In this document: positions 7,954 to 17,413 of the stretch, in pieces | How the letters are laid out: each line of letters opens with the position of its first letter | Position numbering within the stretch: the stretch's first letter is position 1 | Assembly: GCA_039933635.1 (NCBI GenBank) | Contig: JBDTNQ010000006.1 | Span: forward strand, 25,375 to 89,374 | DNA length: 64,000 nucleotides | From: JBDTNQ01 sp039933635 | Lineage (GTDB): Bacteria; Acidobacteriota; Vicinamibacteria; Vicinamibacterales; SCN-69-37 | Direction of reading: 5' to 3' | The notes under the pieces: generated by a model | What the model saw: the letters and a program-made list of their open reading frames with translations, nothing else | Told to the model about the DNA's origin: nothing | Database searches by the model: none | Program-made: the position numbers and the translations under genes

Positions 7954-10635
7954 TCACGAGCGTCGCCTGACGACGACGTACGGCTGGGACATGTGGTCGG
8001 GACCGAGGCCCGGGAAGAGGTGCGCGGTGGCCGGCCCTTCGTGGATCACGACGTAGTACTGCAGCGGATACGGCGAATCCGTGTAGGCGGCCGGAATGGT
8101 GGCGAGCACGTCGGCGCCCGCGCGGGTCATGGCGACCTGTTCGAACCGATCGGCCTGGTTGACGTGGCGGTAGTAGCACGTGGCGCCGGTGGCGCGCGCG
8201 GGCTGTGTCAATGTCACCTTGAGCGCGAGCGCTGAACCAGCAGTGAACGTCGCCGGAGACGTGTGACGACACGGCGGTGGCGGACGCCGTGGATGGGCGA
8301 GGGCCGTGGCCACGGCAGCCTCGGCCTTCGGATCGAGTTCGCCAAAGGCGTCGCGCTGGGCCACTTGCGTGATGTCCGCGTCAATCGCGGCGAGACGGTC
8401 GATCCATTGGCCGCGCTCGGAGATCTTGTCGCTCACTGACAGGTCTGCGGCGTAGGCTGGACCGGCAACCGCCGCAAGCTCGGCCCAGGCCTGACGCGCC
8501 CGCCGGTACATCGCGAGGGCCTCGTCAAGTGCCCGCCGGCTGAGCGCGCGTTGATAGATGGCAAAGAGCACGCCCGCCCGCAATTTCGCGGCGAAGAACG
8601 TGCCGAGTCCCGCCTGAATCTGCGCGTCCACGACGAGTCGTCGCGTCTCGGCCGACCGGCCTGCCTTGACCTGTGCGAGATCGCGGGTCACGCTGGCGGT
8701 CAAGTCCTCCAGCCATTGCGCGACCTCAATTGGTGAGTACCGGCCGCTCGACTCGCCCTTCAACATCTCGTCGACGTAGTCCGTGATGCGGGAGAACAAC
8801 TGCGGATCGAGCGGACTGACCGTCTGAAACACCCGCGGCGCAGGCGAGTCGCCGTACGGATTTGGCCGCGGCTCGGCGGCCATGGGTTGGTTCCAGTAGA
8901 TCTCAGGCCAATAGGCGTCGCAGGCCGCGGAGGGCAAATGCGCGGTCGTCACGATCGGCAGGATGCGGCTGGCCTGCGCGAGCGCGGACTCCAGCGGTCT
9001 CGCGTCGGCAATGCCCGCGAAGTGGCGGCGCCATTGACCCGCGTCGGCGTCGGCGTTGAAGGTCAGTCGTCCCCACGTGCGATACCAGTACGCGTATTTC
9101 TGCCAGTCGTACTGAGGTTCGAGCGAGGCATCGGCGTAGCCCGTGCGCCGCGTGCCCTCAATACCCGTGCCTCGTCGTCCCCGGCAGGTGAGCGGCTCCA
9201 TCAGGTCGACACCTGTCGATCCGCAGAACGGGAAGACGCGGGCATACGCGGCCGTTCCGCGCGGGTCACCGGCCATCAGCAGCCGTTGCGTGCCGGCGAA
9301 CACGCGATGACGCACGGTGTATTTGCGATCGTCGCGAAGCAGATCGGCGTAGCCGTAGCGCGTGAAGCTGCGCGAACCCTCACTGAGGGTCATCAGCCCG
9401 CGGCCGGTCTGTCCCGGTGCCGGCATCTCGAGGTCGCGGATGGCGGCTTGGTGATACGGCATACCGAGGTGTTCGGCCCAGTACTTGGGCGACACGTTCA
9501 CCGGCATGCCGGTCGCGACGGCGCCGTCGATCATCTTCTGGTCAACGCCCTTCGCGTGGAGATCGATCTCGATCGGTCGCCCCGCGCGCCTGACGCCGTC
9601 GAACACGGTGAACCAGAAATCGTACGAGCCCTCCGCAACGCCACTCTCGCCGTGGATGCGAAGCGCCACCGAGGAGATCGCCGGACACGCGCGAAGCACC
9701 GCGGTCAGGCCGTCGCGACAATAGGCCGCGTGATTGGCCGCGGTCAGACCTTCGACCACGTACTTTGCCCTGGGGCTGTTGATGAGTTCGTAGCCGTGCA
9801 TCCAGAGGCCCAGCTGAAAGACCAGGCCTCGGGCCACGGTCTGTTCGCTGATGAAACGCATCGTGTCCAGGTTCCGGTCGCGCTCGGACGCTGAGACGTT
9901 CGTGACGCGAACGCTGTGGCCGGGCACGTCAACCAGGAACGGGTACATGAAGACGAAGTAGCTGTCCGTCACACTCTGCAGCGTGTCGTAGCCGAGTCCG
10001 AACGCCAGGTGCAGCCGGTTGAAGCGGTGCCCGGCGAGCATGGTCAGATACGCGGGCCACATCTCGCGATCGTTGAACCACGGTTTGTCGAGCGGCTCGC
10101 TGACGAACTGGCGCATCACGCTGCGGACCGGATTCAGCGGACGCTCGACGATCGGCGCGGGCAAGGCGAGCGCCTGTGCGGTAGTTCCCGGCGCCGCGAT
10201 GCGATCCGCCAGTTCGAGCAGGGCGTAGGTCAGGCCGCGCGGATCGCTGCCCGTCGCAAGAACCACCGGCCGGCCGCCCACGCGTGCGGAGATGAGCGCG
10301 AGCTGTTCTGGACCGGCGTCCATCGAGACGCGAGCCTGTGTGAACGCCGACGCGGCCACAGCCGTCGACGCGCCGCAGGAGACGATACACGTGTCGGCGG
10401 CCGCGGCTTGATCGACGCGTTGGATCTGGCGAACCGCGTGGCCCGCGGCCGCCAGCGCGCGCCGAAGCTCCCCCAGCGCCCAGGTGGATGGCGAGGCGGT
10501 CGCCACGGGATCCGCCGGGTCGACCACGAGCGCGATCGCGGCCGCCGAGCCATCGTACAGGAAAGGCACGAACGCGCCGGCGGCAAGGCCGGTGCGCAGG
10601 AACCCGCGGCGATCGATCGTGAACGCGTCGCTCAT
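7954..10635 (-). CDS. Large Tat-exported glycoside-hydrolase-like protein
   Basis: 893 residues. The N-terminus has a twin-arginine signal (DRRGFLRTGLAAGAFVPFL). Residues about 35-150 resemble the alpha/beta accessory domain that precedes the barrel in GH20/GH67-type enzymes (TWALGELRRALAAAGH, then RGLTYALLELADR). The following part reads as a TIM barrel (WPAYLTMLAGHRFNRLHLAFG, RIHGESGV, IEIDLHAKG, MPVNVSPKYWAEH). The C-terminus is helical then beta-rich (about 800-893). Expected role: periplasmic carbohydrate hydrolysis. No exact GH family is assigned, and the catalytic acids are not certain. It is transcribed alone toward the GMC operon. Confidence 0.6.
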   Translation of the reverse strand: MSDAFTIDRRGFLRTGLAAGAFVPFLYDGSAAAIALVVDPADPVATASPSTWALGELRRALAAAGHAVRQIQRVDQAAAADTCIVSCGASTAVAASAFTQARVSMDAGPEQLALISARVGGRPVVLATGSDPRGLTYALLELADRIAAPGTTAQALALPAPIVERPLNPVRSVMRQFVSEPLDKPWFNDREMWPAYLTMLAGHRFNRLHLAFGLGYDTLQSVTDSYFVFMYPFLVDVPGHSVRVTNVSASERDRNLDTMRFISEQTVARGLVFQLGLWMHGYELINSPRAKYVVEGLTAANHAAYCRDGLTAVLRACPAISSVALRIHGESGVAEGSYDFWFTVFDGVRRAGRPIEIDLHAKGVDQKMIDGAVATGMPVNVSPKYWAEHLGMPYHQAAIRDLEMPAPGQTGRGLMTLSEGSRSFTRYGYADLLRDDRKYTVRHRVFAGTQRLLMAGDPRGTAAYARVFPFCGSTGVDLMEPLTCRGRRGTGIEGTRRTGYADASLEPQYDWQKYAYWYRTWGRLTFNADADAGQWRRHFAGIADARPLESALAQASRILPIVTTAHLPSAACDAYWPEIYWNQPMAAEPRPNPYGDSPAPRVFQTVSPLDPQLFSRITDYVDEMLKGESSGRYSPIEVAQWLEDLTASVTRDLAQVKAGRSAETRRLVVDAQIQAGLGTFFAAKLRAGVLFAIYQRALSRRALDEALAMYRRARQAWAELAAVAGPAYAADLSVSDKISERGQWIDRLAAIDADITQVAQRDAFGELDPKAEAAVATALAHPRRPPPPCRHTSPATFTAGSALALKVTLTQPARATGATCYYRHVNQADRFEQVAMTRAGADVLATIPAAYTDSPYPLQYYVVIHEGPATAHLFPGLGPDHMSQPYVVVRRRS

Positions 10636-10758
10636 GATGTGGATCGCACGCGCGCGATTTTATCATCGCGTGGTCCGCACGCGGCCCCGCCCGCGCCGAA
10701 ACCTGTCGGTCAGGGCGTCATGGCATCAGGCCCGCGCCCTATGCGCCGGCTGTTCGAG

Positions 10759-11265
10759 TCACGCGAAGCTCTGATCGTCGGCCGATGGTCCGTAGATCGC
10801 GGGTACCTTCTGATCCAGCAGGCGCAAGTAGACCATCAGTTGTCCGCGATGATGCGCCAGGTGATTGATCGTGTCGCGCAGCACGACATCCCGCAGTTCG
10901 TTCATCACGACATGTCCCTGCGCCTTCAGGCGCCACTTCGTCGTCGTGATGTACTCGTCGGTTGTCTTCTTCAGTGACTCGCGTGCCTTGGCGACGTGGC
11001 CGTCCATGACCGCGACCAGTTCTTCGGTCTTCGGCGGCTCGTACTGGCCTTGTCCCGGCGGTGGCGTGAGGTCCAGTTCGTCCTGATCGATGATGAGCGT
11101 GACCCACGATGGCATCGACGCGACGAGACCGGCGAGTCGCCCGAACGGCATCGACTTCTCGTGCGGCTTGAAGTCATCGTGGCCTGTCGGCACGTGCTCG
11201 AGGACTCTGCGTGTGCGGGCGGCTTCGCGGTCGAGTTCAGCGAGATAACGGTCTGTAAGAGTCAT
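10759..11265 (-). CDS. DinB-family protein (four-helix metal-binding)
   Basis: 168 residues from the ATG at 11265, with CGGAGTG about 6 nt upstream; the longer frame upstream is Gly/Arg-rich and not protein-like. The four-helix DinB/YfiT fold is recognisable: DRYLAELDREAARTRRVLEHVP at the start, HVVMNELRDVVLRDTINHLAHHRGQLMVYLRLL near the end. The HxxHHRGQL His cluster is the usual metal site. These proteins are thiol transferases or stress-linked metal hydrolases; the specific reaction cannot be read here. It stands alone, divergent from the histidine kinase gene at 11537. The 270 bp between them hold only GC-rich sequence with no recognisable gene. Confidence 0.85.
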   Translation of the reverse strand: MTLTDRYLAELDREAARTRRVLEHVPTGHDDFKPHEKSMPFGRLAGLVASMPSWVTLIIDQDELDLTPPPGQGQYEPPKTEELVAVMDGHVAKARESLKKTTDEYITTTKWRLKAQGHVVMNELRDVVLRDTINHLAHHRGQLMVYLRLLDQKVPAIYGPSADDQSFA

Positions 11266-11536
11266 GAACACTCCGAGTGATGGCGACGGTCGGCGGGGGG
11301 CGTTTCTGAATCTACCACCGCCGCGCGACACCCCGTGCACGCGTCCGGGCGACGGCCCCAGGCACGGCCCCGCGGCACCCGCCGCAGCCACCCCGGTGAC
11401 GGTTCCCCCGCCCGCGTTCAACCTGGGTGCGCCCTTGCGCCCACCGCGGTCGGAAGAGGTCGTCACTCTGTAACCCCCGTCGACAGAGGGTGACGCCGCG
11501 GTAGAATCAGCATCTCAGCATCTCGAGGAGATCCGC

Positions 11537-13579
11537 ATGACTTCGACCGTTGCGTCAGGGCCAATTGCGGTTTGTCGTTCGTTGACTCGCGCGATGGGTC
11601 GCACGCGTACGGTCGACGAGATCTATCCCCTCGCCCTCGATGCGCTCGCGGCGGGCCTCGGCGTGGGACGCGCCTCGATTCTGCTGTTCGATGCCGATGG
11701 CGTGATGCGCTTCAAGGCGTATCGACAGCTTTCCGATACCTATCGTCGCGCCGTCGAGGGCCACACACCCTGGTCACCTGACAGCGTCGACCCCGAACCC
11801 ATTGTCGTCCCCGACGTCACGCAGGACGCGTCACTCGCCTCGTTTCTTCCTGTGTTCCAGGCCGAAGGCATCGCCGCGATGGCCTTCATCCCCCTCGTGA
11901 GCCTCGGCAGCGTGATCGGCAAGTTCATGCTCTACTTCGACGCCCCGCGGGCGCTCGACGATGAGGCGCTGGAGCTGGCAGGGTTGATTGCGTCGCAGGT
12001 CGCCTTCGCCGTTGCCCGCACGCGGGCCGAGGAGCAGGCACGACGCAGTGAGGCCCGGCTCCGCTTCGCGCTGGATGCCGCGCTCATGGGCACATGGGAT
12101 TGGGACCTCGCCACCAACCACGTGGAGTGGTCGGAGAATCTTCCGCGCATCCACGGTCTGCCGGACGGCTCCTTCGACGGCACATTCGCAAGCTACGAAC
12201 GCGAAATCCATCCGGATGATCGTGCGCGGGTGCTCGCCTCCGCACAACGCGCCGTTGCCCAGGGCGTACCCCACGACGTCGAGTACCGCATCGTCGCGCC
12301 GGACGGCGCCATACGATGGGTCGAAGGCAAGGGGCTGGTGCACTACGAACAGGGCCGACCGGCCCGAATGTCGGGCGTCTGCATGGTCGTGACTCGTCGC
12401 AAGGAGGCCGAGCTGGCGCGCTTGACCGCCGCCGAGGAAGCCAGCCGCCTCAAAGACGAGTTTCTCGCGACCCTGTCCCACGAGTTGCGGACGCCGCTCA
12501 ACGCCATTCTTGGGTGGGTCCAGATGCTCAAGGCCGGCGGCCTGACACCCCGTGACGCGGAGCAGGCGATCGACGTGATCGGTCGCAACGCGCGACTGCA
12601 GGCACACCTCATCGAGGACATCCTCGACGTCTCGCGAATCATCACCGGCAAACTCGAAATCGACCACGACATTGTGCCGCTGGGACAGGTGCTCGACGCG
12701 GTGCTTGCCGGCATTCTTCCGGCCGCCGGCGCGAAGCGAATTGCCGTCAGCAAGGACGTGCCGGAGGACCTGCCGCCCATCGAAGGCGACCGCAAGCGGC
12801 TCCAGCAGATCTTCGGCAACGTCCTGTCGAACGCGCTCAAGTTCACGCCCGAGGGCGGCACGATTGCGATTCGCGCCACCGCCGGGCCTGACACGGTCGA
12901 GCTCGTGGTCCGTGACTCGGGCAGCGGCATCGCGCCGGAGTTCCTGCCGTATGTGTTCGATCGATTTCGTCAGGCCGATAGCCGTTCCACCAGACGGCAT
13001 GGCGGACTCGGGCTCGGTCTGGCCATCGCGCGGCACCTGATGCAACTACACGGCGGGATCATAGCCGCGGAGAGTGAGGGTGTGGGTCGCGGCACCACGA
13101 TTACTTTCCGGTTACCGATCTGGGCAGGGCGGCGGACTGCCGCGACGATCGTGGTCCCGGCCGAGGGCGAGGTGATGCCCGACTGTCGCCTCGACGGCAT
13201 CCGCATCGTCGTCGTCGACGATCAACCGGACTCGAGGGACCTGCTCGAGACGGTTCTCAAACAACACGGAGCCGATGTGGTGGCGTGTGCGCGGGCCGAC
13301 GCGGCACTTCGCGCGCTCGGTGGGCAGGACGTGCAACTGCTCGTGGCCGACATCGCGATGCCAGATATGGACGGCTGGGACCTGATCGAACGCGTGCGCG
13401 AGCTGCCGCACAAGGTGCCAGCGATCGCGGTCAGCGCCTATGCCAGACCGCAGGATCGTGCGCGCGCCCTGTCGGGCGGATTCGCCGGCTATTGCGCCAA
13501 GCCCCTCGAGGTCGCCGAGTTGCTGCGTCTCGTGAAGGCCACGCTCAAAACGCCGGTCGCACCCGAGCGCGCTGGCTGA
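11537..13579 (+). CDS. Hybrid sensor histidine kinase with GAF, PAS and receiver domains
   Basis: 680 residues, preceded by GAGGAG at good spacing. Order: GAF domain (about 20-165), PAS domain with PAC (about 172-290: DWDLATNHVEWSE, IHPDDR), HisKA with phosphorylatable H315 (LSHELRTPLN), HATPase_c with the N box around N432 and G boxes DSGSG (461-464) and GGLGLGLAI (489-497), then a receiver domain with acid pair D561/D562, phosphoacceptor D605 and K655. There is no membrane segment or signal peptide, so it is a cytoplasmic kinase sensing through GAF/PAS. No response-regulator gene adjoins it, so the output partner lies elsewhere. Confidence 0.95.
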   Translation: MTSTVASGPIAVCRSLTRAMGRTRTVDEIYPLALDALAAGLGVGRASILLFDADGVMRFKAYRQLSDTYRRAVEGHTPWSPDSVDPEPIVVPDVTQDASLASFLPVFQAEGIAAMAFIPLVSLGSVIGKFMLYFDAPRALDDEALELAGLIASQVAFAVARTRAEEQARRSEARLRFALDAALMGTWDWDLATNHVEWSENLPRIHGLPDGSFDGTFASYEREIHPDDRARVLASAQRAVAQGVPHDVEYRIVAPDGAIRWVEGKGLVHYEQGRPARMSGVCMVVTRRKEAELARLTAAEEASRLKDEFLATLSHELRTPLNAILGWVQMLKAGGLTPRDAEQAIDVIGRNARLQAHLIEDILDVSRIITGKLEIDHDIVPLGQVLDAVLAGILPAAGAKRIAVSKDVPEDLPPIEGDRKRLQQIFGNVLSNALKFTPEGGTIAIRATAGPDTVELVVRDSGSGIAPEFLPYVFDRFRQADSRSTRRHGGLGLGLAIARHLMQLHGGIIAAESEGVGRGTTITFRLPIWAGRRTAATIVVPAEGEVMPDCRLDGIRIVVVDDQPDSRDLLETVLKQHGADVVACARADAALRALGGQDVQLLVADIAMPDMDGWDLIERVRELPHKVPAIAVSAYARPQDRARALSGGFAGYCAKPLEVAELLRLVKATLKTPVAPERAG

Positions 13580-13701
13580 GTCTGGTCGAGGTTCGTCGCG
13601 GCAAACCTGCGCACCCCGCAGGCCATCCACCGAGGTCCCCGCCGAGAGGGTATCGGCCCCCGTGCCGCGGGCACTGGCACCTGCGTTGCAGCGAGGGCAG
13701 C

Positions 13702-14577
13702 ATGGAACTTCGACCAGCCTGGAAAGGCGTGCTCAAGCTCAGTCTCATCGTGATTCCCGTTCGTGCCTATGCGGCCACGCGAGCGGGCGCTGACGTGTCC
13801 TTCCACCAGTTTCATCGGAAGTGCCACACGCAAATCCAGATGAAGAAGTGGTGCCCGCACTGCAAACGGGACGTGTCGAACGACGAAATCACCAAGGGCC
13901 ACGAAACGTCGAAGGGCCGCGTGGTGTTCGCCGAAGAGTCGGAGATCAAGGGACTGCGTCCAACGTCCACCCAAACAATCGACGTCAGCAGTGTGATGGA
14001 CGCGTCGGTGATCGACCCGCGGTACATCGAGCGTGTCTACTACGTGCTGCCCGACAACGACAGGGCCGCATCCGCGTTTGCCGTGGTGCGCAAGGCGCTG
14101 GCCGGCAAGGCCGCGGTCGGTCGGTTGGCCTTCCACGGCCGCGAGTACCTCACAGCCGTGCTGCCGGACGAGCGGGCGATGTTGATGTACACGCTTCGTA
14201 CAGCCGGCGAGGTCGTCAACCGCAAGGACCTGCCGTCCGTTCCGTCAGGCTCCGTCAAGGACGAGGAAGTGCGTCTGGCCCGGCGCGTGCTCGAAGGCTT
14301 TGTATCCGGGGCCAAGCTGGATACGTTCGTCGATAACTATGAGCAGGCGCTGCGCGCGATGCTGAAACGCAAGGGCGCTGGTGAGCCGGTCCAGCCTGAG
14401 GACGAAGGTGCCGCATCGCCGCGTAAGGTCGTCAACCTGATGGATGCCCTGCGACGAAGCCTGGACGCGGCCCAGGCTACGCCGAAGCGCTCGTCCGTCA
14501 AGGGCGCGCCAAAGGTAAAGGGGTCCGCTCGCATGCTCAAGCACAACGCGAGGCGACCCACCCGTCGCGCCAGTTGA
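13702..14577 (+). CDS. ku: Ku-like DNA end-binding protein (NHEJ)
   Basis: 291 residues from the ATG at 13702 (GAGGG about 5 nt upstream); the open frame continues upstream through the kinase gene end but is not protein-like there. The chain matches bacterial Ku: WKGVLKLSLIVIPVRAY at the start, the beta-barrel core with IDPRYIERVYYVLPD, GREYLTAVLP and LMYTLR, and a basic tail. It has CxxC-type cysteines (CHTQ..., CPHCKRD near residues 37-55), a possible zinc site. Role: binds double-strand DNA ends and recruits the ligase for non-homologous end joining. No LigD gene is present in the window. Confidence 0.93.
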   Translation: MELRPAWKGVLKLSLIVIPVRAYAATRAGADVSFHQFHRKCHTQIQMKKWCPHCKRDVSNDEITKGHETSKGRVVFAEESEIKGLRPTSTQTIDVSSVMDASVIDPRYIERVYYVLPDNDRAASAFAVVRKALAGKAAVGRLAFHGREYLTAVLPDERAMLMYTLRTAGEVVNRKDLPSVPSGSVKDEEVRLARRVLEGFVSGAKLDTFVDNYEQALRAMLKRKGAGEPVQPEDEGAASPRKVVNLMDALRRSLDAAQATPKRSSVKGAPKVKGSARMLKHNARRPTRRAS

Positions 14578-14621
14578 GACAAATTTCAAACATACGTGAC
14601 GAACAGTGGGAGTTCCACCGA

Positions 14622-14651
14622 GAAACCGGGAGTCTTAAGACTCCCGGTTTC
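14622..14651. terminator. Perfect 30-nt palindrome between convergent genes
   Basis: A 15+15 nt perfect inverted repeat centred on CTTAAG, with arms carrying ACCGGGAGTC / GACTCCCGGT. It lies between ku (ends 14577) and the convergent methyltransferase, whose stop codon at 14635-14637 is inside the palindrome. Likely a bidirectional transcription terminator. A near-identical element occurs at 52363-52392. Confidence 0.7.
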
Positions 14652-15423
14652 CCTGGGCTCCGGGTTTCGTGGCCTGAAACCGAAGCCGGACGTAGTCCAT
14701 CGTCCAGGTGCCATCGTCGCGTCGAAGCGTGGGCGTGAGGACGTCCTCGATCTCCTGAGCCAGGCGCGAACGCTCGGCGGCCGGGATATGAGCCAGTAGC
14801 GGCCCGCCGAAGACCCCGATCCACTCGGTGATGCCCGCCGGAAGTGGGGTGGGGCGGGCGAAATGCTGAGTGCGGTCGACCCGAAAACCCGCGCGGGTCA
14901 GCGCGTCCGCGAAAGCCGCCGGCGTTGGGAAGTACCACGGCTGGACGAAGGGGAGCCCGCGTCGACTCATGACGGACTCGGTGGCCGCCAGAAAGATGGC
15001 GATGTTGCCCGCGCCGCCGAACTCGCCGACGAACCGACCGCCCGCTCTGAGCGCGCGATAGACGCCGCTCAGCACCGCATCGATGTCGCGGGTCCAGTGC
15101 AACATGGCGTTCGAGAACGCGGCGTCGAACTCCGCGTCGAACGGGAGGGATTCGGCCGCGCCGAGCCGCGCGTCGACGCCCTTGGCTCGTGCCGCGGCCG
15201 TCATCGGCCCCGACGCGTCGACACCGACCACGTCCGCGCCCGCGCGCACAAGATCCATCGACAACACGCCGTCGCCGCAGCCCAGGTCGAGCACCCGCTC
15301 GCCCGATTTCGGCTCGAGCCATCCCACGAGGTCACGTGCCAGCGCGGGGACGAATGAGGCGTGCTGCACGTAACGGTCGGGCCGCCAGGTGTTCGGTGTC
15401 GTTGGGGAAACAGGCTCGGTCAT
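14635..15423 (-). CDS. Class I SAM-dependent methyltransferase (trans-aconitate methyltransferase-like)
   Basis: 262 residues. Motif I VLDLGCGDGVLSMDLV near residues 44-59 and the acidic motif GVDASGPM are the SAM-binding signatures; NAMLHWTRD is typical of trans-aconitate/ubiquinone-type methyltransferases. The C-terminal part (FRVDRTQHFARPTPLPAGI, then TMDYVRLRFQA) fits that family, which methylates small carboxylic acids. Cytoplasmic. It is divergent from the LysR gene at 15500 with only 76 bp between, so that regulator may control it. The last codons run into the palindrome at 14622-14651. Confidence 0.85.
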   Translation of the reverse strand: MTEPVSPTTPNTWRPDRYVQHASFVPALARDLVGWLEPKSGERVLDLGCGDGVLSMDLVRAGADVVGVDASGPMTAAARAKGVDARLGAAESLPFDAEFDAAFSNAMLHWTRDIDAVLSGVYRALRAGGRFVGEFGGAGNIAIFLAATESVMSRRGLPFVQPWYFPTPAAFADALTRAGFRVDRTQHFARPTPLPAGITEWIGVFGGPLLAHIPAAERSRLAQEIEDVLTPTLRRDDGTWTMDYVRLRFQATKPGAQGNRES

Positions 15424-15479
15424 GTCGCCAGTGTCCTTCTGGGAATCATTCCAGTCAAATCGTTTAGTCGACTGTCACA

Positions 15480-15494
15480 ATTCCAAAATAGAAT
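15480..15494. promoter_or_regulatory. Candidate LysR-type binding site (T-N11-A)
   Basis: ATTC-N7-GAAT at 15480-15494 contains a TTC-N7-GAA, i.e. the T-N11-A pattern of LysR-family sites. It lies just before the LysR start at 15500 in the short divergent gap with the methyltransferase. A second imperfect symmetry, CAGTC-N13-GACTG, lies just upstream. Consistent with autoregulation plus control of the divergent gene; inferred from position only. Confidence 0.4.
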
Positions 15495-15499
15495 CAGTC

Positions 15500-16381
15500 A
15501 TGGACTTGCGCACGCTCAGATCCTTCGTGGCACTGGCTCGCATGGCCCACTTCACCCGCACCGCCGCCGAACTTGGCATCGCGCAACCGGCGTTGAGCAA
15601 ACACATCCAGTCCCTCGAGGATGAACTGGGCGTGCGGCTCTTCGATCGCACGCGGCGGGTGGTGCGGCTCAGCCGCGCGGGACAGCAACTGCTTGGCCCG
15701 GCGCAGCAGGTCCTCGCGGCGGCTGAACGCCTGAGGGAACTCGCCTCCCGCGTCCGGGACGGCCTGTCCGGTGAGGTGCGCGTCGGCGTGACGCCGACGG
15801 CGCCGACATCCCTGCTGGCCGATGTCGTGGCCGCGTTCAGGCGCACGCATCCGAAACTCATGTGCCGGGCCACGCAGGCAAGCAGCGAGGACCTGCTCGA
15901 CGGGATCGACCGCGGCACGATCGACGTCGCGCTCGTGCGGCGCGAGACCGCGACGGGGCGCACGGGAATCCTCTGTGCGCCGATCTTCGAGGAGCGGATG
16001 GTCGTCGCGCTGCCGAGGCGGCACGTCCTTGCGCGCCGGCGTGCAGTCCCATGGCGCCTGCTTGCCGGGGAGTCGCTGCTGATGGTGCGCCGTGAGGCCG
16101 CGCCGATTGTCTACGACCAGATTCTGGCCGCCTGCCACACCGCGGGTTTCTCGCCGCGTCTCGCGCAGGAACTCCACGACGTGCACGCCGCCATGGCGAT
16201 CGCTGGCGCGGGACTCGGCGTCGCCGTGGTCCCAGCGTCGACGAAACGCCCCGCCACGGTGGTCACCCGCCCGCTCACCGATCCGATCGTGACCACGGCG
16301 CTCGGCGTCGCGTGGTCGACCGGCGCCGAAGCCGACGTCGAGGACTTTGTCGCGCTGATGAAATCTGTGGCCGGTCGCTGA
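15500..16381 (+). CDS. LysR-family transcriptional regulator
   Basis: 293 residues from the ATG at 15500. The N-terminus is a typical LysR winged helix-turn-helix: LRTLRSFVALARMAHFTRTA, then LGIAQPALSKHIQSLE and LGVRLFDRTRR. The remainder is a periplasmic-binding-protein-like effector domain (GEVRVGVTPTAPTSLLADVVAAF, DLLDGIDRGTIDVALVRRE, AGLGVAVVPAS). The open frame extends 37 codons upstream but overlaps the divergent promoter and lacks similarity. LysR proteins usually regulate the divergent neighbour, here the methyltransferase at 14635-15423. The effector is unknown. Confidence 0.94.
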   Translation: MDLRTLRSFVALARMAHFTRTAAELGIAQPALSKHIQSLEDELGVRLFDRTRRVVRLSRAGQQLLGPAQQVLAAAERLRELASRVRDGLSGEVRVGVTPTAPTSLLADVVAAFRRTHPKLMCRATQASSEDLLDGIDRGTIDVALVRRETATGRTGILCAPIFEERMVVALPRRHVLARRRAVPWRLLAGESLLMVRREAAPIVYDQILAACHTAGFSPRLAQELHDVHAAMAIAGAGLGVAVVPASTKRPATVVTRPLTDPIVTTALGVAWSTGAEADVEDFVALMKSVAGR

Positions 16382-16397
16382 ATGCCGAGTGCGCCGA

Positions 16398-17243
16398 CTA
16401 CCGGATGACCTTCACCCACATGTTCTTGACCGACACCTTCGTCGTCGCCTCTATCTCGATGCCGAACATCCCGGGCTGATTGTTGGATGACGCCGGGTCG
16501 TCATCGATCATCACGGCCATGACCTGCCCATTGACGATGTGGATGAAGGTGCCGCCCCGGGCAATGACGATGTACTGGTTCCAGTCGTTCAGTCTCACGA
16601 GATTCCCGAGCGCCGTCCGATCGGCAATCGTGGCCATCAGTGTCTTGCTGCGGGCGCCGAAGCCTTCGACGACCTGGCCGCGCCATGCCAGAATCCGCAT
16701 GGGCGTGTTCTCGGAGTAGAACTGGCCCGTGTAGACGCGGCTGGGCCAGAAGTCGGCCTGCGGTCCCGTCATCATCCAATCAAGGTTCACCGGGCCCACG
16801 TTGGCGGTCACGGCGGGGGGGATGTTGGCAAGCCAGGGGAGTCCGGTCTGGCTGCGGTACTGGATCCCGCTGCCTCCGTCGCCTTCAACCTTGATCTCGA
16901 ACTTCAGCGTGAAGTCCCGCGCCACCAGATCGCGGTACACGATGTAGTTGTTGCCGCTCGGGTTGGCGGGCGTGGATTCGCCGACGAGCGCTCCGCTCTC
17001 GACGCGCCAGAACTTCGGATTTCCGTCCCAGCCCTTGAGGCTCACCCCGTCGAACAAGGTCGCGTAGCCGGCATGGTCGTTGAAGTCGAGGGGCGCCGGT
17101 TCGGTGAAGGCCATGCGACCCGCCGGCGCTGGAGACGGGGGCGTCAGTGGCGCCTGGGCCTGCGCCCGGGCCGAGATTGTGGCGCACGTGAGACAGAGAC
17201 CAAGGGCAGGTCCGACGCCGAGCCGAACGGGAAATGGCGGCAT
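16398..17243 (-). CDS. Exported DUF1080 protein (3-keto-disaccharide hydrolase domain)
   Basis: 281 residues from the ATG at 17243, which has GGAGGA 6 nt upstream. A signal peptide occupies about residues 1-29 (ending A-R-A-Q-A). The DUF1080 fold, a concanavalin-like jelly roll, is recognised from LFDGVSLKGWDGNPKFWRVESGALVGES, then FTLKFEIKVEGDGGSGIQYRS and WNQYIVIARGGTFIHIVNGQVMAVMID, and the end FGIEIEATTKVSVKNMWVKVI. Members act on or bind carbohydrates outside the cytoplasm; some hydrolyse 3-keto-glycosides. It has a second family member at 48177-48944. Divergent from the propeller gene at 17414. Confidence 0.88.
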   Translation of the reverse strand: MPPFPVRLGVGPALGLCLTCATISARAQAQAPLTPPSPAPAGRMAFTEPAPLDFNDHAGYATLFDGVSLKGWDGNPKFWRVESGALVGESTPANPSGNNYIVYRDLVARDFTLKFEIKVEGDGGSGIQYRSQTGLPWLANIPPAVTANVGPVNLDWMMTGPQADFWPSRVYTGQFYSENTPMRILAWRGQVVEGFGARSKTLMATIADRTALGNLVRLNDWNQYIVIARGGTFIHIVNGQVMAVMIDDDPASSNNQPGMFGIEIEATTKVSVKNMWVKVIR

Positions 17244-17413
17244 GAGGGTCCTCCGGGGCCGCAGAATAGCCTGAAAGCCCTTGTCGATCTTGCCGACGGT
17301 CATTCGTCGTAGGGGTAGGGGAGGGTCCGTGGCGGGCGTCCCCGGACCATGGACGTTCCGTGGCGCCCCGGACCTGCGGGTCTGAGGGCAAGGGCCTGAG
17401 TGGGGGACAACCA

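Noticed and set aside
11266..11536. Short plus-strand open frame (11264-11473)
   Set aside because: Pro/Arg-rich, no ribosome site, no family pattern; treated as the intergenic gap before the kinase.
13285..13701. N-terminal extension of ku
   Set aside because: The open frame continues upstream through the kinase gene end, but the ribosome site and homology place the start at 13702.
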